Part shown: one piece after another, positions 32,280-44,290 of the stretch
Numbering within the stretch: position 1 is the stretch's first letter
Layout of the letters: each line of letters opens with the position of its first letter
Assembly (NCBI GenBank): GCA_023614405.1
Contig: CM042688.1
Coordinates: 72,464,253 to 72,528,252 of the forward strand
DNA from: Avena insularis
Lineage: Eukaryota; Streptophyta; Magnoliopsida; Poales; Poaceae
Direction of reading: 5' to 3'
Length of the DNA stretch: 64,000 nucleotides
Program-made: the position numbers and the translations under genes
Notes under the pieces: generated by a model
What the model was told of the DNA's origin: nothing
Seen by the model: only the letters and a program-made list of their open reading frames with translations
Database searches by the model: none

Positions 32280-32791
32280 CTCCTCGGGCACGGTCATGCG
32301 CACCACATCGCCGTCGCCGCGCCAGCGTGCCTCTATGCCTGCTATGATGGAGCCTATCTTCGTGGCCAGTCAAGCTGGGCTGCTGTCGCCGCCAAGACGG
32401 GCCCGTCAATAGGCAGAAGACCCTGGCGGGCATGACCATCGCCAGGACCTACGACTTCACCTTGCGCCGTGCCAGTGCGCGCTTCAAGGCTCGCCGCAAG
32501 GCGGAGCCAGTGGCCAAGGCAGCGGAGGCACTGGTGTGCCGCAACCTGGGCATCATCTATGTCGGCGAGGTGGTCACGGACCAAGCCCTCGCAGAGTTTG
32601 CACGTGGCTTTGAGAATCAAGTGCATCCACGGGTCATCACTGCTCTACGCACCCTGTTCAAGCTGAATTCTGCCAAAGATGATGATGCTGACTGTCCTCT
32701 GCTGGACAATGGCGCAGCCGCTGCGCTCGATCACGATGCCGAAGGGGATGCGCTGCGCCCACAGGGCCAGTCTAATCTGTCCTGCTGCTAG
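32280..32791 (+). pseudogene. LINE ORF1-like C-terminal remnant
   Basis: The open frame 32432-32791 reads TYDFTLRRASARFKARRKAE, then KAAEALVCRNLGI, and ends HPRVITALRTLFKLNSAKDD plus an Ala/Asp-rich tail. This resembles the C-terminal module often encoded just before the endonuclease-RT ORF of grass LINEs (a basic helix, then 'ALRALF'). Wording of the same kind can be read from about 32280 in a shifted frame. The product would be an RNA-binding chaperone of the LINE particle; this copy lacks the N-terminal part. The family call is from memory. Confidence 0.5.
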
Positions 32792-32966
32792 CCTGTTGGA
32801 GTATGCTTAGTTTAACATGTTAGAACAACTTCTGAACCTCTGTCCTGTGTCTGCGATCGTGAGTATCACACTGGAGCTTGTTCCAGTTGGTGCCCCTAAT
32901 ATGTTATGGATGTTTTTATTTCAACTCGAGTCTACATGTTTGCCATGTTAGTGCAACTGATTAACA

Positions 32967-34964
32967 CCTTGAGCTGGAATCCTCAGGGCCTCCCTCAACG
33001 ACCCTGATAGAACAACTACAGTCCATGAAACGATCGCGGCCTCCACCTGCCACCAAGATCGTCTGCCTGCAAGAGACTAAACTGGAATCCATCTCCCAGT
33101 CTGACGCTTATTACCTTGGTGGCAATCGCCTCCGTAGCTTCATCGAGAGATCTGTAACTGGTACCAGAGGGTGCTTTGGGATGATTCACTACTAGAAGTT
33201 TCAGATGTCCAAGTCTCCAAATTTTCCCCCTCTGCACACATTCACGCACTAAACTCTGATTCGGATGGTGATTTCCCCACCACTTACAACCGCAAGGATG
33301 ATTCTTTTGCGGAGTTGCTTGGACACAAACCCCCAAGCGGCATTCGTTGGTTGGTGCTCGGCGATTTCAATCAAATCCATCGTGTCCAAGATAAAAGCAA
33401 TCCCAATGTTAACCGAAGCCAAATCAACCACTTCCGCAACACTTTGCAAGCTTGTGGGCTACAAGAAATCCACCTCCAAAACCGTCGCTGCACATGGAGC
33501 AATGAGAGACTAGACCCGACCTTATGCAAGCTTGACGCTTTCTTCGGCAACACGGAGTGGAACCTCACCTTCGACACTCACGTCCTCCACGCCTTGTCCT
33601 CTTGTCAGATCATTGCCCCTTGCTCCTTGCCTATGATAGTGGCCCCTCGATGCCCTCAAACTTTCAAGTTTGATTTTTTTGGCTCCACATCCCCGGCTTC
33701 AACAAGATCGTTCATGGCGCTTGGAATGAGCCCATTGAGCATACTGAACCTTACCATATCCTCCAACTCAAAGGACTTGTTGCATGCCGCTCTACTCATC
33801 ATCCTAGAACTTGACATTGCCAAGAAACTAGGGAGATCTCCGCTGACGAGCACAAAATTAGGAAACGCCTAAAGACCATTGCCTTAGCCATGGTGGAAAG
33901 GGCTAGGAAGAAGCATTGTGCACGGATCAACAATATCAAAGAGGGTGACGCAAACACAAAATACTTCCACCTTAGAGTAAATGCGAGAAGACACAAAAAC
34001 CACATCCACCGTTTAAAGCATAACCATGGGTGGGTAACAGACCACATGACAAAAGAGGACATTATCCACGAGCACTTCAAGTCGGTCATTGGGAGGGGAA
34101 ACCCCTGAGCGCGAGACCTCAATTGGGAGGTGCTAAATTTTGAGGATCCGGACTTGCATGACCTCGGGGACCCTTTCACTGAGGAGGAGGTTAAGAAGGC
34201 AATCGACCAAATACTGAGTGACAAGGCCTCTGGACAGGATGGATTCAAGGGCACTTTCTTCAAGAAGTGTTGGCAAAAATGATGCCATGAAAGTGGTAAA
34301 CCAATTTGGAAGCCTTCAAGTAGCCAACCTCCATTGACTAAACTCGGCCAACATTGCTCTCATTCCAAAAAAGGATGGGACGGAGGACATCTCCGATTTT
34401 AGGCCTATTAGCTTGATTCATGCCATCACAAAAATCATTGCAAAGATGCTGCTATCCTCCTAATGCCATTCATGAATGACATTGTCTCCAACGCACAAAA
34501 TTCTTTTATCAAGAAAAGGAGCATTCATGAAATCTTGCTCTATGTCAACAATTTTGTAAGAAGATTCCTTAGGGGGAAAACTTCGGCACTCCTATTGAAG
34601 CTTGACATTCGCAAAGCCTTCGACACTGTTCGACTCTGTTCGTTGGGAATACATTCTTGATTTTCTTCAACGACGTGGCTTCCCGAGTACATTCTGAAAT
34701 TGGATTGTCGTCTTGCTCTTGACTTCCACCTCACGTGTCCTCCTCAATGGTGTTGCTAGTCTTCCCATTTCTCACGGCCGTGGCCTTCGGCAAGGGACCC
34801 CCTATCCCTGCTACTATTTGTCCTTGCCATTGACCCTCTCACACAAATTTTGGATGTTGCCACTCGCCGTGGCCTCCTCCACAAGCTCCGCGGTCGCGGT
34901 ACCATGTTGAGAGCCTCCCTATATGCGGATGATGCGACGATATTTGTGGCTCCTATCAAAGAAG
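32967..34964 (+). pseudogene. LINE ORF2, endonuclease and first part of reverse transcriptase
   Basis: The APE-type endonuclease starts LSWNPQGL (about 32970), loses frame several times, and is clear at 33330-33590: SGIRWLVLGDFNQIHRVQDK, QEIHLQNRRCTWSNERLDPT and CKLDAFFGNTEWN. The linker shows ARKKHCARINNIKEGDANTK (33901-33960). RT begins near 34150: DPFTEEEVKKAIDQI, SIHEILLYVNNFVRRF and KLDIRKAFDTV (first catalytic Asp). LLNGVASLPISHGRGLRQG and the catalytic YADD at 34921-34932 follow. Frameshifts and stops are frequent. The ORF is cut 32 bp after YADD by the insertion at 34965. Confidence 0.85.
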
Positions 34965-37900
34965 TGTGGCGCCCCGCTAAAACCACTACTAGAAAATCGT
35001 TGTGTTTTTGTGCATTGCATCATCATGACCGCATGCTCATGTCATCATGTCACATTGCATTTGAGCATCGTCATCAGCATGCATATGTTGTCTGAAACTA
35101 TTTTCGAAAACCTATTTTGTTTTTCTAAATAAGCCCCGTCGTTATTCAAATACAAAACCCGGGCTTGGCCGGATTAATTTGTTTCGTCTAAAAATGGATT
35201 TCAAAAGCCCCGTTTTAAATAAATAAAATTTCAAGTTGTTTTTAGGAGGCAGCCCGCCAGGCCCGAAAGCCCGGCCGGCCACCTCCAAACCCTAAATCTA
35301 TTCTACCTGGACCTAACCCTAAGCCCACCCTATCTACCCAGCCCTCCGCCGCCACATACACAACACACACACACTCACGCAGCACCCCACACAGCCACCC
35401 TCCCTCCCAGCCGCCACCTCACCTAGACCACTCCCTGCTCGCCACCTCACCCCGCCTGGCCCACTCCCCAGGCGTATACACGCACCCGCGCGCAGCCCAC
35501 CGCACACAGCACGCAAACCACCCCGACCGCTCCCTGCGCGCTGGCCCCACCCGTGCAGCGTGAGCGCGTGACCACCTTCCCAATCCCGCATCCGCCACTC
35601 TTTCTTTGGGCCCACAGCTCCCGTCGCCCCGTGTCGACGCGTCGCCTGCACGTCTCTCGCGAGAGACGCACCGCCCGCTCGTCCACCATCCTCCCTCCTG
35701 CGCCTCGGACCCACCTTCCGACAAAAGCCACCGACGCCACCTGCGCCTCCCGTCTCCATCGTCCCGCATCTTCCTCTCGACCCATCCCTGCAGCCTACGT
35801 GCGGGCCCCTTCTTCCCGGACGTCCATCGTCGTGCGGCGCCAGGGCAGGGACGCCTCGCCCCCACCTGCAGCGTCGCCGGCCTCCCGAGTGGCTGCGCGT
35901 GTCTCCCGAGCCCAGCCGTGTGCCCCGCCCGCAGCCTGGACCTCCTCGTCGTCCGCCGCTGGTGCTCTGTCGCTTCGGCGCCAAGGCCTCCCTTCGCCGC
36001 GTCGGCGCCTTCTCTTCATCTCTCAAGCGTCGTCACCCTTGTCTCGCGCCAGCCGCCGTCCTCCGTTTGTCCACTTGTGCGAGTAAGCCAGGGGGCAACA
36101 CGTCTGTGTCCGTGCGTGTATGTGTTGGTGCTTGTGTGTTGTATCAAGTTAGCGTCCTAACCCATGTTCACAGTACCTGGACCTCGTCTCGATCTCGTCG
36201 ACGCTATCTACACCGTGGATGTGTGCATCCGAAAACCATAGTGCCAACCCAAGTCCGTCTTCAACCACCAGCGTCGAATTTCGAGAACTTCGTCCTGGAA
36301 CTCCAAGATCTCCGTCACGGAACCCGAGGCCTTTGACACGGAGCGCTGAGACCCTAGACCCGGAGAAGCCCTGGACACCAAGATCTACCGGCGACCCGAC
36401 CAAGATCCGAAGACCGAACCCTGGCACGCCAAGTTCTTCAACCCCGAGGACCGATCCATCGGATGCGACAAGGCCTCCTTCTCGGAACCACCAAGTACTT
36501 CCTCTCAGACGCCAAGACCCGAACCTGAAGAACGCCAAGATCTCCACGGGAACAACAAGTACTTCACCCCGGATGCCAAGACCGACCCGATACACGGACC
36601 CGACAAGATCTTCGCGACGACAAGATCGACACCGACTTGGGCGAATCCGATGAGCCGCCGACGCTGAACCAAGACCTGCGACGACCTCCGAAGACCGATC
36701 CCGTCGAACCCCGAACCCTGACCCCGAACCCCCAGAACCCAAGATCTTCCGAACCCAGAGGTGTGACCCTAAGCCCCTATTTTTATAATATGACATTATC
36801 ATTTGTTGCATATTAAATTGTTCATGCATGCATACATGTCTGTGGTTTGGGGGCATTATGCAGATTCACCTCATAATTAAATATGGAGTCTATATGCGGG
36901 ATATCTTTGTCTTATTTTGGACTCCATTTAAATTTGTGTAGCGAACCGATGCCCTGTTTCGCCTTATTAATCCAACATTTAAATTGCGGGGTTCTAAATA
37001 ACTTGAACCGTGTAATTAATTATCGGGACCCAGGTTCCGCTTAATATTGCCTAATTGCACCGCATCTGTGCCATGCCATGCATCATATCATGCATCATGC
37101 CCGATCTTCTATCGTAGTATTAAATAGTGCATTCGGTGTTTGTTTTAGCGATTTGCTTCTTCGCGGATTAGGCCGATGAGTTGATGTGAGTATCGATAAG
37201 TTGTTCGGATAATGAACCTCCGGCAGTGTTTTCCCAGGCGAGCATTCTCCCTCTTTCTACCTATTTTGCATTTATAGTCTTTACTTCCTCCTGTTGATCT
37301 ATTGCTACCCGTATTGCGATGCTTTAGTTTCCGTGCACCATTTATATACCTTGCAGCCTCTATATTTCCTTGGACACATCCTATTGCATGTTGTTTGGTA
37401 GATAGATGGTCTTGCGAGTCGTAGTCGCTTGCTCAGGTGTGATCCCGTGTTGAGAAGTACCACACAGTTGTTGGAATGTTGTCACATGCCTTACGGTGGA
37501 GAGGATCATGACTTTAAATACAACTATTAAATTGTTGGGATAACTAATGAAAGAGGCACCGGTGGGCAATATATGCTATTTGGTTTTTCATGTCCACTTG
37601 TGTCCCGTAAGCCCCGAGTACTTGATACCTGTTCCTTGACTATTCGCACTATCCACATACGGGAGACTCTATGAATCCTCCTTAGCCAGAGCTTGATTCA
37701 TTTCTTATTTCTTGGGGCCACAAACTAGTTTAGGGTTTTATTACTATCCTGTACTTATGTCATGCTTTACTGCTTTATTTACGATTGTGCGTGGAGCACC
37801 TGTACTGTTTTGGATCGTGGCACGATTTTACGGTATCGACAAGCCTAGTCACACTTTCGGGTTCCCAGTCGTTTACAGCCGTTCTCGCAAACCCTGGGTC

Positions 37901-39115
37901 CGTTCCGGAGCCGGCCAACTTCGTTGCGGGTAGCTTAGTGGGGTGGCCCCCTGAAATATTTTATGAATCCTGTGATTGCTTTGTCGTGAAAGCCTCGTTG
38001 GGTTTTGATTTGGTTTTTCCGAGGTTGATCGTGTGTGTGTTGCTATTTGTGCATCCCTGCAGGGTAAATCTTTCTGAAAGCCGTGTCCGCGGTTATGGAC
38101 GACTTGGAGCATAGTATCTCGATCATAGACAAGCATAACTAAAGTAGTGCTATAAATTTGACTTAATATGTGACTAGTAATCAGCTTCACTACAATGGAA
38201 TGGATAATAAAAGTGCCAACAACTGGTGGAACTAGGGTGTATCGTGCCATGTTATACCTGCCTAGTAAGTATCGCAACTCCAAGGGAATGAAATAAAAGT
38301 GCCAACAACTGTTGGGTTGGGATGTCACATGTTAATTGTATCTGACTAGTAAGTACTGCAACTACCACTGAATGGTTAACTAAAACTACCCACTACTTAT
38401 GCTATCAGAATGACTCATGATATCTATATCTGACTAGTAAGTGGTTCAAATAATGGAACGAATAAAACTGCCAACCGCGTGAGTTTCCTCGGCTTGACTT
38501 CCTCGTTTGGTCTCGAGGGGGGATACTAGGATGGGTATGTTTGGTGTTAGTGTCAGGTTGGATCCGAATAGGTCTTTCTTATCCCTCTCTAATAGCCGCC
38601 AGTTTTACTGAGTCTCTATAGGTTGTTTAGTGTTGCTGCGCTGCCGCTTCAGTCCACCATACCTATGTAGGCGAGAGAATTCAATTTAGCCTCGCTGCAA
38701 TCGCCTCGATCGACGCCTCTTTTTTCCTTTGCCCTTTGTCGGCACCCCTTTTATTCTAGCAGGTTTGAGATCGACGTCGTTAGCAGGGTTACCCTTTCGG
38801 TTTGGCCTAGGCAGGGTTATGGACGCCGTTGGTTATTCTTCAGGGCTCTTATCCCAATTTGCTTCTTGTCCGTACTCGGACGTTGTATCAATTTCAAGGT
38901 GATTTGGATCTTTGTATTGTATATCTGTATTCTTGACTCTTGGAGTCATGTTATATATATATCTGTTCTGTGGGTCCCATCGAGGACTGTTGTGTAATGG
39001 TATTACTTCGTTTTCCACCCGCACGAAAGTGCCTGGTGGGCGTCCTTGAATCGTTTCTATGCGGGTTTGGCGGAAAGCGCTAAAACTTGCATAGGGCCGA
39101 TTCGAGGGTGTTACA
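34965..39115 (+). mobile_element. 4.15-kb TG...CA insertion, probable solo LTR, inside the LINE
   Basis: It begins TGTGGCGCCCCGCTAAAAC and ends TCGAGGGTGTTACA. It is flanked by exact 5-bp duplications AGAAG (34960-34964 and 39116-39120), and removing it restores the LINE reading order. TG...CA ends and a 5-bp duplication identify an LTR retrotransposon. I find no second copy of the end sequences inside, and no pol, so I read it as one very long solo LTR. It could also be a non-coding internal element with LTRs too diverged to see. The GC-rich, Pro/Arg/Ser-rich frames at 35334-36856 lie on both strands over the same bases and show no domain; I do not call them genes. Confidence 0.7.
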
Positions 39116-39895
39116 AGAAGACATCCAAAACCTTTTCTGCTATTCTTAATGGCTTTGGTGAGGTGATCGGACTTTGCATAGATTTTGAGAAGAGCTCCAT
39201 GGTTCTTATCTGATACGATGAGCTAAGCCTCGATGATATCCTTGACGGTCTTTTGGCTAACCGCACCACCTTCTCCATGAGATACCTTGGCCTCCCACTC
39301 TCGGTTTGGCAACTCCGACGCGTTGACTTCCAACACCTAGAGGATAAGGTTGCCGCCAAAATCCCAACATACAATGGCAAGTTCATCACCACGGCAGGGC
39401 AAACCGCACTTGTGAAATCGGTGATATCTTTCCAATCAACTTACCACTTGACGCATGTCAACATCCCCCCGGGCACAATTAACTACATCAATAAATTGAA
39501 AAGAGTTTTTCTTTAGTCGACAAAAGATAAAACCTTAGGAGCCAAATGCAAGGTGAATTGGGAGACGGTTTGCCGCCCAAAAGCACTTGGAGGTCTTGGG
39601 ATCCTTCATATTGAAAAGTTTGCAAGGGCGCTACGCTTGAGATGGCCATGGTTGGAGTGGAAGGACAAAGATAAGATTTGTCCTTGAGATGGTCATGATT
39701 GGAGTGGAAGGACAAAGATAAGATTTGTGTAGGCTCCGGTAACCCATGCAATGCCATAGACCTAGACCTTTTCTATGTCGCTACTTCCACCGCTTTGGGA
39801 GATGGTCAAAAGTCATCTTTTGGGGAAGCCCCTTGGTTTGGCAACTCCTATGCGTTGACTTCTAACATCTCGAGGATAAGGTTACATAGGTGAAT
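39116..39895 (+). pseudogene. LINE ORF2, continuation of reverse transcriptase, rearranged
   Basis: It resumes with DIQNLFxxILNGFGEV-like wording at 39121. The open frame 39253-39516 reads TTFSMRYLGLPLSVWQLRRV and EDKVAAKIPTYNGKFITTAG, followed by [20 protein letters not shown] (39537-39596). These belong to the RT thumb and post-RT region of plant LINEs. A 47-bp segment is tandemly duplicated at 39636-39682/39683-39728. After [20 protein letters not shown] and ALGDGQKSSFGEAPWF the sequence jumps back to a diverged copy (39836-39882) of 39305-39351. The RNase-H-like and zinc-finger C-terminal parts and a poly-A tail are missing. Confidence 0.8.
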
Positions 39896-40289
39896 CTTGG
39901 AAAAAAATGTTGTGTTGTTGAATGGCCCAAATAATGGACGATCTTTTTTACTTGATTTAAAGAATATACTCCGCGGAAACCTTCTTGGTAAAAGCTCCAG
40001 AAAATCATGTGCAAACATTAGCAAGATATGGTAGAATATAAAGAAAAAATCTTTAAAAGATAAAACATCCGGCCATTGATCCGATGGACCCATAAAGTTA
40101 TGTTGATTGCATCGCTAAGATCTAAGATAAATTGTGGCGAATATGTATAGGTCTGTCTTTGATAGTCCTTGCATAGTTATTCTAGCGTACGTACCATTCA
40201 CACAAAGCTTGCAAACCACTATTATAGATTTGAGAAAGTTGTCTTAGTTCGCGAAATTAAATTTGTTATTCTACTAGGAACCATGCTCG
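39896..40289. other. Spacer
   Basis: AT-rich sequence between the LINE remnant and Copia-2, with no recognisable gene. The last bases before Copia-2, read on into 49043, give CCATGCTCGTGCGTTGCAAC, a word common at the ends of grass repeats, so Copia-2 may have inserted into another repeat. Confidence 0.4.
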
Positions 40290-42115
40290 TGTTGGAGATA
40301 TGCCCTAGAGGTAATAATAAATGTAGTTATTATTATATATCTTTGTGTTTATGATAAATGTTTACATTCATGCTATAATAGTATTAACAAGGAAACCATT
40401 AATACTTGTGTGATTTGTAAACCTAATTTGAAGTCCCTAGTATAGCCTCTATACTTCACTAGCTTGTTGGTTGATTGATGATGTGGTTTCTTTGTCATGA
40501 ACATTGAGATGTTATCAACAACAAGATCATATCGTTAGGAGAATGATATGGTGGACATACTCCTATAGACAAGCGTAGCATAAAGATCAAGTCATTTCAA
40601 TAGTTCAATTGCTATATGCTTTCTGATACATAGTAACCTAATTCCTTCGACCATGAGATCATGCATATTGCCTTTACTGGATGGATGCTTTGATGTCATC
40701 AAACACCACACCGTAATAGGGTGGCTATAAAGGTGGCATTGAGTGTTCGGAAAGTATTGGTTGAAACACATGGATCAAGAGTGGGATTTGTCCATCCACA
40801 TGACGGATAGATATTCTCTGGGCCCTCTCGGTGAAATGTCATCCAATTAGCTTGCAAGCATGTGACTTGGTCACAAGGGATCACATATCACGGGAACGAG
40901 AAAAGAGTACTTATCAGTAACGAGGATGAACTAGGTATGCAGAGATACCGACGATCATAACCTCGGATAAGTAACATATCGTGAGACAAAGGGAAATTGG
41001 TATCGTATGTAAGTGGTTCATTCGATCGCAAAGTAATCGTAGAAATATGTGGGAGCCATATGAATTTCCAGATTCCTCTATTGGTTATTGTTCGGAGAAG
41101 TGTCTCGATCATGTCCGCATAATTCACGAACCGTAGGGAGACACACTTAAGGATTCGACGTTGTTTGAGTAGTTATGGTATTATGAGAAAGAGACCGAAT
41201 GTTGTTCGGAGTCTCGGATGGGATCCGGGATATCACGAGGTGATCCGGAATGATTCCGGTGTTTTCATCGGGAACATTCTAGAAGGTCCCGGAATGTCCG
41301 GCACTCCGGAGGGGGAAGGGTACATGAGTGTGTCATTACATATTGGAATGATTGCATCATGTACTAAGTATTCTTGCTGTCCCAAATAAAGGATTTATTT
41401 AAAACCTAAATTGAAAAGTCAAACGGCTAGTTTGAAAGTCAAACGCGCTTTGGGAAGTGGAAAGAGGAGGAGAGGTGGAGGCCGAGTTGGAGGAGGGTTC
41501 CTCCCTTGGCGCACCTCCTAGGGCCGAGTTGGGGAGGAACTCCTCCCTGGCCGGCCAGCCCTCCAACCTATATAAGGAGGGCGGGCTCCTCCCAGACACA
41601 CAAGTTTCCTATCCTCTAAACTAAACCCTAGATCTAGACCCCGGTTTAGAGCTATTCGGTTTAGAGCCTTCTAATTGGTTTAGAGCCCTCTAATTGGTGT
41701 GTCTAATTACTAGACCACTAATAGCCTCTCTCATAAGCTCCACCATACTGCACTGCTTAAGGCGAAGCCTCAGGGATTTCCTCTACCTCCCATTACACGC
41801 CAGTTGTCTTTGGGAATCGCGAGGAGAGTGCTACAACCTCCGCCGCTGGAACAAGGGAGAGGAAGGTCTTCGTCGAAAATCCGAACGTGTGACCGATCAT
41901 GGAGCGCCATGGAACACTACCGGAAGGATCGCTCACGCGATCTTGAGATCGGAAAGAGTACGACTACATCACCCACGAGAATCTGCTCTCGTTAAACACT
42001 TTGGAATCTTCGAGGGTGAGTTATTCCATCGACTGCTACAATCTAGTAGATAGATCTTGGCTTGTTTGTTTGTATGCGATAGAAAATTTTGTTTTCCATG
42101 CTACGAACCCCTACA
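40290..42115 (+). repeat. 5' LTR of Copia-2
   Basis: TGTTGGAGATATGCCC to CGAACCCCTACA (1826 bp). CTATATAAGGAGGGCGG near 41567 is a likely TATA box. It is very similar to the 3' LTR apart from small indels, mostly in GC-rich words. Confidence 0.9.
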
Positions 42116-42116
42116 A

Positions 42117-42128
42117 AGGGTATCGAGC
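42117..42128 (+). promoter_or_regulatory. Primer binding site of Copia-2
   Basis: GGGTATCGAGCC after the 5' LTR corresponds to TGGTATCAGAGCC with a substitution and a missing base. Confidence 0.65.
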
Positions 42129-43286
42129 CGTGTCTATATGTAGATCTCACAGACGAGTAGAACACAATGGTCATTGTGGGCGTTGATGCTTTTATTGTAG
42201 ATTGCTTTTGTGTACTTTGCATCTTGCGGTATGTTGGGATGAAGCCCGGCTAACCTTACATGACATCGTTCATGAGACTTGCTCCACTCTTGACATGCAA
42301 CTCGCTTTTGCATAAGTGGCTTTATGGGTGCCTGTTTCTCCTAGCATAGTAAAGATCCAATTTACAACGGGTAATCAACAATGCTAGTATCAATGTTGTG
42401 GTTCTTGTTCGTGAGGTTAGTACGACACCTATGGAAAGCCCCAAACCACGTAAAATATGCAAAGAAAGTAGAAGCGTAACTTTGTTTTGCAGGTGTGCCG
42501 TGATGTGATATGGCCATGATTGTGATTATATTTGATGTATGCAATGTTCCTTATTGTAAGTTGGCAACCGCAGGAGCCATATGGTTGTCTTTAATTTCAT
42601 TAAGACTGCGTGTCTATTCAAAATAGTTGTAATAGTTGAAGCTGGTGGGCGACAACCATGAAAAGCGTCATTGACCTTGATGCTATGCCGGTGATGATGG
42701 AGATCATGTTCGTGCTTGAAGATGGAGATCGAAGCACAAAGAAGAAAGGCCATATCATATCACATATTATGAATTGCATGTGATGTTAATCCTTTATGCA
42801 TCTTGTATTGCTTAGTAGACGACGGTAGCATTATAAGATGATCCCTCATGCACATAAATTTCAAGTTCTAAGGTGTTCACCCTTAGTATGCACTGCCAAA
42901 GCTTAACGCTCAAGCACCACGTGATGACCGGGTGTCTTTGATTCATGGTGAATACAACGTAAGCAAGCCAGATTTGCTTATGCGGAAGCTAAGGTTTGAT
43001 CTTGACGAGCCTAGCATGTATACGGACATGGCCTCAGAACACGGATCGCGAAAGGCAAAGCATGAATCATATAGTAGATATGATGAACATGATGATTGTT
43101 CGCCATTAAAACTATATCAGCTCGTGATGATCGGTGTTGATGTAGTGGATTTGGTTCGTGTGATCACTAAAACAATGTGAGGGATGTTGTTTTGAGTGGG
43201 AGTTCACCTAGTTTAATTTCATTAATTAATTTGAACTCAATTTGTCATAAACTTAGTCTAAACTATTGCAAATATGTTGTAGATCA

Positions 43287-44290
43287 ATGGCAGCCCCTAC
43301 CATCAATTTTAATTCGTTCCTAGAGAAAGAAAAGTTGAAAACAATGGAAGCAACTTCGGATTGGTTCCGCAATTTGAGGATTGTCCTCACGGTAGTAATT
43401 TGACCTATGTGTGGATGCACCGCTAGGTGACCCACTGCAATGATGCTACCGATGAAGTAAAGAATGTTTACCTCGCTGAAGAATCAGTACTCCATAGTTC
43501 AGTGTGCTATCTTGTATGGTTTAGAATCGAGCTTCGTAAAAGATTTGAAGAGTCGATCCATATGATATTGTCGAGGATCTCAAATTAATCTTTGAGACTC
43601 ATGCGGCAATTGAAAGTTATGAAGCTTCAAAAGTTCTTTAAGCGCAAGATGGAAGAGGGTAGCTCACGGTGAGCATGTGCTTAAGATGTCTGGGCACGCA
43701 AATAAACTTCAAAGTTTGGGTATAGTGATTCCTAATACTTTGGGGTTTACCGCATCCTCCAATCACTACCACCAAGTTACAAGAACTTTGTGATGAACTA
43801 CAACATGCGTAACATGAACAAAGAGTTGCCGTAACTGCTTTGCTATGTTAAAATCTGCGAAGTGGAGATCAAGAAAGAGCACCAAGTGTTGATGGTCAAT
43901 AAGACCACCAAATTCAAGAAAGGCAAGTCTAAGCAAAAGGGACACTTCAAGAAGGGTGGTAAGAAAGTTACCATACCGAAGAAGACCAAGGCTGGACCTA
44001 AGCCTGAAACCGAGTGCTTTTACCGCAAGGGAGAAGGTCATCGAAGCGGAATTGCCCAAGGTACTTGGCGGATTTGAAGAACGGCAACATCAAGAAGAAA
44101 GGTATATCTGATATACATGTTATTGATGTGTATCTCACTAGTACTGTAGTAGTGCCCGGGTATTTGATACTGGTTCGGTTGCTCATATTTGTAACTCAAA
44201 CAGAGCCGCAGAATAAACGGAAGCTAGTGAAGAACGAGGTGACGATGCGCGAGGAAACGGATCAAAGGTTGATGTGATCGCGGTCGGCAC
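43287..44290 (+). pseudogene. Copia-2 gag and protease, frameshifted
   Basis: The start ATG at 43287 encodes MAAPTINFNSFLEKEK. The UBN2-type core continues in several frames (SYEASKVL.., HANKLQSLG, LPPSYKNFVMNYNM). The Lys-rich segment and CFYRKGEGHRSGIAQG follow in the frame 43862-44077, where the second Cys of the zinc knuckle is Arg and the last is lost. Protease DTG codons are intact at 44166-44174. At least five frame breaks separate these pieces. Confidence 0.82.

Noticed and set aside
35334..36026. 230-codon Gly/Arg-rich minus-strand frame
   Set aside because: Overlaps long plus-strand frames over the same GC-rich bases and lies in a probable solo LTR; no start context or domain supports it.
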